Shown piece by piece: positions 56,651 through 64,000 of a stretch of DNA of 64,000 nt. The DNA comes from Tritrichomonas musculus (lineage: Eukaryota > Parabasalia > Tritrichomonadida > Tritrichomonadidae). Within the stretch, counting starts at the first letter, position 1, and every line of letters starts with the position of its first letter. Location: the NCBI GenBank assembly GCA_039105265.1, contig JAPFFF010000054.1, positions 310,001 through 374,000 on the forward strand, given 5' to 3'. The position numbers were made by a program, and so were the translations under genes. The notes under the pieces are model-generated. The model searched no databases and was not told the origin of the DNA. It saw only the letters and a list, made by a program, of their open reading frames with translations.

Positions 56651-58564
56651 TTAACTCCTAGGTTCTGCTATTTTTATTTTTCTCCTAATTGTTCTCTGTC
56701 TACAATATTCCATATCAACTGATATAATTTGATCATCATTAACCGTTCTTCTAACAAATAATCTTGAATCAACCAATTTGTTTAGCCTCCTTCTGGTAAG
56801 TTCGCCATTTTCTCCTTGGGTTAAATTATTATAGCTTTGCGGACTTTTTGCAATGAGCTCAATGAGATGCGCTATAGAAAGCGTAGTGGTTATTGTAACT
56901 TCCGTAGTTCCATTCATACGATTTGGAAGTGGAATTGCTAAGACAATTTGTGAATAATCATTGAGAAGACGAATATTCTCAGATGGATACAATTTTTGAT
57001 AAAATCTTTTGAATTCTTGATTATATTGATTAATACTTTCTGGAAGATAGGTCGGATCTTTTGATTTCCTCGTAAAATCTTTTCTTTGGAAAATATACGA
57101 GTTAATTATTCTATTGCGATCTCTAAAACTAGACTCAATTCTTTGTGATATGATCATTTCATTAATAAGTTCATTAGCATCACTAAGAAATGATGTGCAA
57201 TCTGGTTTCCGAAATTCGATGATTAGAGGTTTTTCGATATTGTAAATCATTATTCCATAATTAAAAAATCTATTAAGCATATTTTCAAGATATATTTCTT
57301 CAAACATACGTACATTGATAATTAGATTTTTAAATTTGGCCATAGTTTTTGGAAATCGCTCACAATCATATAATTTGACTCCTCTTTCTGTAACTAGTCT
57401 AAAATAGTTTTTGATTTGAGTATCAAGAAATTTGTTAAAATTATGATGAATTTTTAGAGCTTGGTCATTCCATACAATTGACATTTCTTCTTCAAGTTTT
57501 GCTTCTGCATCTGATACACCTTCGAAAATAAGAAGATACACTTTGGCATAACTTTCTGCTAATTCGATAAGATCAAAAATGCCGTTAGAGATGTCTGATG
57601 TTGTACTCAGATTTGCAAATGTTGGAACTAAAGTAAGCATTTTCTCCTTGATGTATTCAGCGCATGGAGTGTAAAGATCAACTATGCTTGTATAAGCTGA
57701 ACCTGGGTCAGAACCCATAAATCGATTGTATTAATTAACTAGCCACCTAATTTGATGCGCATCTTGACTTGTTACATTTGGCATTTCCTTTAATCTTTGC
57801 AATTCTCTAATGAAAAAAGGCTTAATGCCTATAAGAAATATAGGATTGTCATCATTTTCTACAAAAAATTCGTTAAAGAATGCAAATAAAGAAGAATATG
57901 GAGAAAGTTTCCCAGCTATATGCCCTTCTTTTGAAAATAAATTTTCAATTTTGGTTAAGATTTCAGAAAAATCATCATTGGGAGAAATATTTTCAAAGAA
58001 TTCCTTATAGAAATCTTGTGTTCCATAATCCAGCCAATCATTAAGATAATCTAATAATTCTTTTTCAATATCTGAGTACATATGAATAATAATAGAAACA
58101 TTTTCCAGATTGACATTATCTTCTTTCGATCTTGCATCATTAATTATTTTATTAATTTGAGGAACCATTTTTCTAATCACAGGATCTTTTTCACTTTTAA
58201 GGTTTAATGATTTTATAAATGTTTTTTTAATTAAGCATGTAATTTCATTACCATTATTATTTTCGCTAGAAATATCTTCAACAATTATGCATATACATTG
58301 AAAACCTTGATAAATTGAAATAATTCGTGGAATTAATTCATCATCAGAAATTTGAATGAGCTCGTTTTAACATTCATTTAAGTGAGATTGTAAAATTTCA
58401 TTAAAATTATCTTTAAAACCTTCTGGGTTAGAAACAAATAATTCCTTAATTTCCGGATAAAGAGAAGAAAAATATCTATTAGCTGATCTTTCATTTAAAA
58501 ATGAAGACATTACAGTATTAAGAGCAACATTGCCATTTTGGCTTGGTGTTGACTGGCGAGGCAT
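56651..58564 (-). pseudogene. Cullin-like gene with two in-frame TAA codons
   Basis: A single reading frame runs from ATG 58564 to a stop at 56651. It is interrupted only by TAA at 58367-58369 and TAA at 57731-57733, with no frameshift over 638 codons. The cullin character is seen in the N-terminal helical repeats, in LKIHHNFNKFLDTQIKNYFR and FEEIYLENMLNRFFNYG, and in a winged-helix end EVTITTTLSIAHLIELIAKS with the typical finish RRKIKI. Cullins scaffold RING ubiquitin ligases. The C-terminal neddylation domain is missing: the frame stops right after RRKIKIAEPRS. It may be a recent pseudogene, a readthrough gene, or contain consensus errors. The intermediate ATGs at 58180 and 57718 would give only fragments. 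Confidence 0.6.
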
Positions 58565-58865
58565 ATGATTTTAAATGCACAACTTGATTATAACATTGTC
58601 AATGTTTTGTAAGAATATTTTCAAATAAATCTTTCAAATATTCAAACTTTTTGAATACATCGACATCATGAAAACATTGACAAAAATACATCAAAGGATA
58701 TAATAAAAGAATATTCTTTTATTTTGTTTAAATTTTATTTTATTTTTTTTCATAAATTAATATCAATTAAGCTCGTTGATTGTTTTTGACCAAATCACAA
58801 AAAAAAAAAAAAAAATCCAACGATCAAAATCCATTCAATTTTTAACAAAAAAAGAAAAAATTGGA

Positions 58866-59111
58866 TTAAGGTACAATTCTCATACGTTTAGTAACTGCAA
58901 AACTTTTTGACACTTTAAGAAAAAGAAAAGACATGTTATATAAAAAATATTTTTTAAAAAATTATACATTTGAAAAATTTAATATAAAAAATAAAGCTCA
59001 GAATTATAAATCTGACACTCATTCAAAAATAAACTTTTTCTTAGAGGTGCACTTTCACAAAATTTTAACGTTCTCTTTCTCAATATTTAACGTATGAGAA
59101 TTGTACCTTAA
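58866..59111. mobile_element. MITE with AGGTACAATTCTCATACGTT termini
   Basis: The inverted ends TTAAGGTACAATTCTCATACG and complement bound about 246 bp. The flanks read TTAA on both sides if the termini start with GG, or TA if one base is counted into the repeat. No ORF. First of three inverted-repeat elements packed into 1.05 kb. Confidence 0.8.
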
Positions 59112-59185
59112 TAATTACTACAATGAGATACTAATTATGAATAACCTACTCTCGGTGAAAGAAATTAATCTAGAGCTGCTTTTTT

Positions 59186-59220
<35 letters not shown>

Positions 59221-59223
<3 letters not shown>

Positions 59224-59703
59224 GGATTTAACCGGACGGTTATAGGTTAATTTTCACCTTCTATCATCGGCCAAATATAACTGGACGAGTCACTTTTTGA
59301 AAATGTTTGGTTATTTAGCAATTGAAATTTAATAAAAACGTATTTTTCAATAATTTTTGGGGATTTTTCAAATTTGTCTATATTTTTTCTTATAAAAGAT
59401 ATACCAAAACAGTGATTTTCGTTTTAAAATTTTGGTTTTTCAAATGAATTAGGTTTGATTCCATCTAATAATGAACTCAGATGTTCTTGATAATTCATAT
59501 TGATATTATTGATTACTATCAAATTATGCTTATATCATAAAAAATAGAGAAAATACTAAAATAACAATATCGATGCTTTATTTTGATATATTATGATATT
59601 GATTTTAAAAATACGTTTGGTTATTTAGCAATTGAAATATATATTATATTTGGCCGACGATAGAAGGTGAAAATTAACCTATAACCGTCAGGTCAAATCT
59701 GAT
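59221..59703. mobile_element. MITE with ~58-bp terminal inverted repeats
   Basis: Left end ATCGGATTTAACCGGACGG and right-end complement ATCAGATTTGACCTGACGG are followed by a long shared block (GTTATAGGTTAATTTTCACC and further to GGCCAAATATAA). An internal 25-bp direct repeat (GTTTGGTTATTTAGCAATTG) occurs near 59306 and 59616. It directly abuts a 35-base A run (59187-59221). No ORF. Confidence 0.85.
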
Positions 59704-59735
59704 TTCCCAAAAAAAAAAAAAATGATATATCAAAA

Positions 59736-59896
59736 AAGTTGCACTTTTCAGACAAAATGCTCTCAATTTTTTTTCATTATAAAAAAAGAGTTGATTTTTT
59801 TATGATTTAATTCCAAAAAACAAGTCAAAATAAGTTCATATATGAATATTATAATAAATAAGATTGAGAGGATTTTGTCCGAAAAGTGTAAACTGT
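59736..59896. mobile_element. Short MITE with AGTTxxCACTTTTCxGACAAAAT termini
   Basis: Left GCACTTTTCAGACAAAATGC and right complement TACACTTTTCGGACAAAATC with CTCTCAAT following in both. The right end reads CAGT next to TA, like Tc1/mariner ends; the left end is slightly eroded. About 160 bp, no ORF. Confidence 0.7.
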
Positions 59897-60125
59897 ATAG
59901 TTTCTCAATATATCAAAAAAATATATGATATTTTAACAAAAAAAGATGAGTAAGAAACTCATTGTATTTTTTACAAAAGTGCAAAAAAGTTCTGGCAGAT
60001 TTTTTCTGAGGTACGATACAGGGTTAATATTGACCTTAACCGTTGTGATCAATAGTGATTGGGATCAAAAACAAATGAATAAATATTATTATCATCATGA
60101 TTAAAATTATTCACTTTTTTTTTTT

Positions 60126-62414
60126 TTAGCCTTCGATATGAATTGCACCTTCTTCTTCCTCTATCAATTTAACAAATGATTCCTCCAAATTATCAACCTG
60201 CACAGTGTATTTTGTAATTCCGAGTCTATTTTTATTTTCTTCAATTATATCGAGTGCGTCGGAGACTCTCAAATCAGATGGCAGAACTATTGTGTTTTTC
60301 TTATCAACAGAAATAGTTGCCTCAGGGATAACTTTTTGAATCAACTCTAACAATTCATTCAAATTAATATCGGCTAGATCAATGAACGTTATCTTGTAGC
60401 CAGAGTTGAATTTGAGTCTCATTTCAGCACCAGTCCCAAGGAAGGCAATTTGACCTTTCCTTAAAACCGCAAACCGCGACGATATGTACTCCGATTCCTC
60501 CAACGAATGTGTCGAGGCTATCGTCGTCATTGACGATGACAAATCGCCAACAACTTTCCAGATCTGACGGCGACAGAAGGCGTCAACGCCGGCCGTCGGC
60601 TCGTCGAGTATCAAGAACCTCGGGTGCTGAAGCAGCGCCAACGCCAAGCATAATTTTCTTTTTTCGCCACCGCTCAAATCCTCAGAAAAAGTGTCCATGA
60701 CATTGGAAAATTGAAGCAAATTAGAAAGTCTCTCAATTTCTGAATTAACGGTCGCCTCGTCACCAATTCGAAACGAGAATAACTTGAAGTGCTCGCGCGC
60801 TGAAAGCTTGTCAAACAGAGTGTTCGCTTGGAAGACAACACCAAGTTCGCTGTGGTATTCAAAATAAACGTCCCTCAATTCAAATTCACAAATTTTCACT
60901 TCACCTTCGTCCTGTTCAATTGCGCCGGTTAGGACGTCAATCAAGGTTGACTTGCCGGACCCGTTTGGACCAACAAAGACAATAACTTCATTTTTGACCA
61001 CTGATAGGTCAATTCCATTCAAAGCAACCGTTTTTTCAGAACTTTTGTAAGTGTACTTGATGTCGTGGAGCTGGATCAAATAATGATGGTTAAATGAAAG
61101 GCGAATTGGAGTGGCTCGAAATAGCCGTCGCCAATAACGTCTTTTGAAAAAGTTCCTCCAACCGATAAGCGGAAGGCCAAATGATTGACTATTCATTAAG
61201 ATGAAAAACAGAGTTAAAATGACATTTAAGAAGACATTCAAAACTTGGAAATAGAAGAGTTCTTTATATGAGAAAAAACCGCTAACCGCCTTTGTAGACC
61301 ATTGAATTTCTTTACTTTCGCTTCTGAGGAATTCATAGTAGGCGACAAGAAGAGGATACTGCGGAATACAGACAAGCAGAGAGACTTGGAAAAGTGACGA
61401 ATATGTCGGAAAATCATCCAAAGTCGCCAACTCGACGAAATTGATGACTTGCAGGATCGTCACCCAGAATGACATTGTCTTCTCAGAGTGGATGAAAGTG
61501 CTGTACGTGACAAACCTCAACGAATATGATAGCAGAAAAACGGTTAGCAGACATGTGAAGTAAAACATGTCTATATTTACTTCCATCGCAATGACGAACT
61601 GATTCATGATGATGATGAAAAAAAGGCCAATTGGAAGCATCTCTAGGAAGTAGCACAAAGTCCGTCCTAAATATAATATTAGCTCAGGGAGACCGTTTAT
61701 AAGTAATGAAAAAGTTAACCGTTTAACTGAAAAACTGACATCTGCATTCAATGACATTATCATCCAGTAAAAATACGGAAAAATGAGATAAAAAGCAGCG
61801 GATACTGATTCTATGCTGATGGACTCTGGTGGTTTTGCATATTCTCGACCATTTAATCTGATTTCAAGATCTGGATAAAATTTGTTGAGAATTACTAATT
61901 CAATCATATGATATTTGGATGAATATAGATTTAGAGCATCGTTTGTAATTACTGTTATGTTTGAATAATTGTCTTGAATGTAAAATCCATATAAAATTTG
62001 ATTATTGTATGAAATATTATCTGACATTTCTTTTAGATTATCATATATTTTGATCGTATCATTGATTGGTTTTTTTAATAAAGAAACTAAATCTCTAACT
62101 TCTGTTGAATTTGGCGTAAAAGCGACATTGTCCATTGCTAATAATTTGGTAAACGAGGTGGATGTTATGAAAAGAGGTAACGGTTTTTTATTTGGCTCCG
62201 TTTGAATTGATGAAAAGAGTGAAGCTGCCATAAAAATCATAAGGGCAGATGAAAAATATGCAAATTTATAAGAATGCGTTCGCCATTTTATTTTAATCAT
62301 TGCTGAAATATAATTTTTAAGCGATTTAAAATAAAAAGGTCTTTTAGTTTCGGTTGTATTTTGATTTTCATTTAAATTTATTTCTGCATCTTCATCGAGT
62401 AGTATTTCATCCAT
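60126..62414 (-). CDS. ABCA-type half ABC transporter
   Basis: 762 aa from ATG 62414. An N-terminal cytosolic part of ~45 residues precedes a first transmembrane helix (about 55-70). A large non-cytosolic domain with N-glycosylation sites follows to about residue 200, then five or six helices to about 425. This is the ABCA half layout. The nucleotide domain follows: Walker A GPNGSGKST, Q-loop VVFQANTLF, signature LSGGEKRK, Walker B FLILDEPTAGVD and H-loop STHSLEE. A regulatory tail ends EEEEGAIHIEG. All catalytic residues are present, so an active lipid or amphiphile transporter working as a dimer is expected. Codons in about 60470-61600 are markedly G/C richer than in the N-terminal part. 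Its start is 34 bp from the divergent cyclophilin start. Confidence 0.9.
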   Translation of the reverse strand: MDEILLDEDAEINLNENQNTTETKRPFYFKSLKNYISAMIKIKWRTHSYKFAYFSSALMIFMAASLFSSIQTEPNKKPLPLFITSTSFTKLLAMDNVAFTPNSTEVRDLVSLLKKPINDTIKIYDNLKEMSDNISYNNQILYGFYIQDNYSNITVITNDALNLYSSKYHMIELVILNKFYPDLEIRLNGREYAKPPESISIESVSAAFYLIFPYFYWMIMSLNADVSFSVKRLTFSLLINGLPELILYLGRTLCYFLEMLPIGLFFIIIMNQFVIAMEVNIDMFYFTCLLTVFLLSYSLRFVTYSTFIHSEKTMSFWVTILQVINFVELATLDDFPTYSSLFQVSLLVCIPQYPLLVAYYEFLRSESKEIQWSTKAVSGFFSYKELFYFQVLNVFLNVILTLFFILMNSQSFGLPLIGWRNFFKRRYWRRLFRATPIRLSFNHHYLIQLHDIKYTYKSSEKTVALNGIDLSVVKNEVIVFVGPNGSGKSTLIDVLTGAIEQDEGEVKICEFELRDVYFEYHSELGVVFQANTLFDKLSAREHFKLFSFRIGDEATVNSEIERLSNLLQFSNVMDTFSEDLSGGEKRKLCLALALLQHPRFLILDEPTAGVDAFCRRQIWKVVGDLSSSMTTIASTHSLEESEYISSRFAVLRKGQIAFLGTGAEMRLKFNSGYKITFIDLADINLNELLELIQKVIPEATISVDKKNTIVLPSDLRVSDALDIIEENKNRLGITKYTVQVDNLEESFVKLIEEEEGAIHIEG

Positions 62415-62447
62415 GAATTAAAAGACCTGATTTAATTACACATAAAA

Positions 62448-63062
62448 ATGGTTATAATTTTTTTTTCACATTCAAATTTACAAATGCTTTCTTTATTCCT
62501 ATATATCTTGCCATTTTCAATTTCGACAGATGACCCAAAAATCACTAATACAGTTTATATGGACATAAGTATCGGAGGAAAGTCAGCAGGCCGTATTGAA
62601 ATAGGATTATTCGGAGATACTGTTCCAATTACAGCACAAAACTTTTTACATCTTTGCCTTTGCGATTCAGGAGTTGGAAAAAGGACTGGCGCCCAACTTT
62701 GCTATAAAGGAACTCCATTTCATCGAATTATTCCACAATTTATGAATCAGGGAGGCGATTTTTCAAACAAAAATGGAAGTGGCGGAGAATCAATTTATGG
62801 AGGAAGTTTTAATGATGAGAATTTCAAAGTAAAACATTCAGGTCCTGGATATGTATCAATGGCAAACGCCGGACCAAACACAAATGGAAGCCAATTTTTC
62901 ATAACTACTGTTCAAACCTCATGGCTTGATGGCCACCATGTTGTTTTTGGCAAAGTTACAAAAGGAATGGAAGTTGTAAAAGCAATTGAAGCAGTTGGAA
63001 CACAAAGTGGCAAACCAAAAGAAAAAGTAATTATTGAAGATTGCGGAGAAGTTACAAATTAA
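62448..63062 (+). CDS. Secretory-pathway cyclophilin (peptidyl-prolyl isomerase)
   Basis: 204 aa from ATG 62448. A second ATG at 62484 would start directly at the leader [14 protein letters not shown] and may be the true start (192 aa). The cyclophilin domain is complete: [17 protein letters not shown] (catalytic Arg), [20 protein letters not shown], and [14 protein letters not shown] (the cyclosporin-contact Trp and His). It catalyses proline cis-trans isomerisation, presumably of proteins in the ER because of the leader; no KDEL-type signal is seen (it ends GEVTN). Divergent from the ABC transporter with only 33 bp between their first ATGs, so the two promoters must overlap. Confidence 0.93.
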   Translation: MVIIFFSHSNLQMLSLFLYILPFSISTDDPKITNTVYMDISIGGKSAGRIEIGLFGDTVPITAQNFLHLCLCDSGVGKRTGAQLCYKGTPFHRIIPQFMNQGGDFSNKNGSGGESIYGGSFNDENFKVKHSGPGYVSMANAGPNTNGSQFFITTVQTSWLDGHHVVFGKVTKGMEVVKAIEAVGTQSGKPKEKVIIEDCGEVTN

Positions 63063-63550
63063 ATATTTATACAATCATTTTTTTTTTTTTTTTAATATTT
63101 TTTAATTTTTTACTTATTTTAATCGTTTTAATCTACACTATTTTTAGTTTCTTTTTGAAATAAGATAAGAGGGAGGCTCCGCAAAAATATTGGTCGCTCC
63201 CTATCGGGCCAGGCCAATATTCACAGAAAAAAGTGGGAGCTTTTTTGAAAAGATAAAAATAATATTATAAAATATCATAATATATGCATAAAATCAGATT
63301 CTTATTAATTTATAATAATTGTAATTATATATTATTATGATCAAGGCCTAAAGGAATTCAAGAAAACGCAATTTTTAGATATGAAATAAAGTATTGAAAA
63401 AGATTAAAAAAATTCACTGCTAATTCAAAAATTGTGAATTCGTTGAGCATGATTTAAAAACTTCATGTTTAAATGAAAAAAAGTGTGGATTTATGTTCTC
63501 TCTCGATTAATAATTTTCATCCACACTATTCAGATATAAAAACAGATAAC
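63063..63550. other. Intergenic with a small G+C-rich island
   Basis: Between the cyclophilin stop and the final gene. A segment at 63170-63240 is much richer in G+C than its surroundings and can pair with itself (AATATTGG at 63186-63193 with CCAATATT at 63214-63221; GCTCCC with GGGAGC). It may be an RNA gene or transposon end. The rest is featureless. Confidence 0.5.
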
Positions 63551-64000
63551 ATGGAATATACAAATCAGATAACTCCTTTACAATATTTTAAAGATTATAT
63601 ATCTTTGGTTTCAAATCCTCATCCTATTTTAGAAGAGGTTACAATTTCAGATTTAGAAAAAATTGCTGATCAAGCATCAATATTACTGCATAAATTTCAT
63701 AATTTAGAATCGAAATTACTCTTAAAAGGTTTACCACATCTATTTTCATATATCGATTTTTCTAAGGACGATACACAAAAATTAGTACAAATATTACAAC
63801 AACTTCACTCAGATTATCCAGATAAATCATTTATTCAGTATTCACTAACAACTCTATTAATTTTGCGTGATAAGATTACATCAGAATATAAATTTTTATT
63901 TTACCATTTATTGTTCATACCGAAATTTTTATTAAATCATACACTTTCCGTATTTCAAAATGAAAAATCCAGGCTAATTGAAAAATGCTTTATTTTATCA
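63551..64000 (+). CDS. 5' part of a gene of unknown function (runs off the window)
   Basis: 150 codons from ATG 63551 without a stop. The sequence starts MEYTNQITPLQYFKDYISLV and is helical throughout (e.g. LEKIADQASILLHKFHNLES, KLVQILQQLHSDYPDKSF). This could be an alpha-solenoid or an armadillo-like protein. No signal peptide or membrane segment. TCATCCACACTATT about 30 bases upstream could be the initiator. The identity cannot be decided from this part. Confidence 0.65.
   Translation, partial: MEYTNQITPLQYFKDYISLVSNPHPILEEVTISDLEKIADQASILLHKFHNLESKLLLKGLPHLFSYIDFSKDDTQKLVQILQQLHSDYPDKSFIQYSLTTLLILRDKITSEYKFLFYHLLFIPKFLLNHTLSVFQNEKSRLIEKCFILS

Noticed and set aside
1..64000. CRISPR arrays, rRNA and tRNA genes
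   Set aside because: No spaced identical repeats of CRISPR type, no rRNA core sequences and no tRNA T-loop/anticodon arrangement were found by reading.

Overview
The window looks like nuclear DNA of a parabasalid (trichomonad) protist, probably of the Tritrichomonas type. Reasons: strong A+T bias, apparently intronless genes, an Hsp70 starting with a short MLS...R hydrogenosomal presequence, a protein resembling the trichomonad initiator-binding (IBD) family, a Pmp-like beta-helix surface protein, a Maverick/Polinton carrying a phage-fibre-like gene, and many short transposon derivatives. Species assignment is inference; nothing here names the organism.

Layout. 1-10.6 kb is nearly gene-free: one 4-TM membrane protein (1521-2318) and several inverted-repeat elements. 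10.6-25.7 kb is a gene block: TMEM131-like secretory protein, Sfi1-type centrin-binding protein, TRAPPC9/Trs120-like tether subunit, small COPI-associated-like membrane protein, Pmp-like surface protein and a divergent Hsp70 that has lost its ATP-binding motifs. 25.8-29.5 kb holds two almost identical inverted MITEs, a Rho-like protein without a P-loop, and a decayed ORF. 29.8-40.6 kb is a degraded Maverick/Polinton: integrase, large unknown protein, fibre-like protein, small coiled-coil protein and a broken capsid-like gene. That broken gene is split by a separate 1.59-kb element with 171-172-bp terminal inverted repeats, terminal hairpins, three 28-bp direct repeats and a Rep-like ORF. No DNA polymerase B or packaging ATPase is visible, so the Maverick is incomplete here.

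40.9-49.3 kb carries housekeeping genes: ribosomal protein L38e, ODA16/DAW1 (dynein transport), histone H2A, phosphoglycerate dehydrogenase and hydrogenosomal Hsp70, the last with a MITE inserted about 65 bp upstream of its start. 50.3-58.6 kb has a coiled-coil protein, an IBD-like protein, an unknown protein, a KHDC4-like KH protein, an LRR protein and a cullin-like gene broken only by two in-frame TAA codons. 58.9-59.9 kb is a cluster of three MITEs. The end carries an ABCA-type half transporter, a secretory cyclophilin and the 5' part of an unknown gene.

Functionally there is no operon logic. Several genes serve the secretory route (TMEM131-like, TRAPPC9-like, COPI-associated-like, cyclophilin) and the flagellar/centrin cytoskeleton (ODA16, Sfi1-like). 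Where the longest frame began at a non-ATG codon I moved the start to the first in-frame ATG. The most novel object is the Rep-like inverted-repeat element nested in the Maverick.
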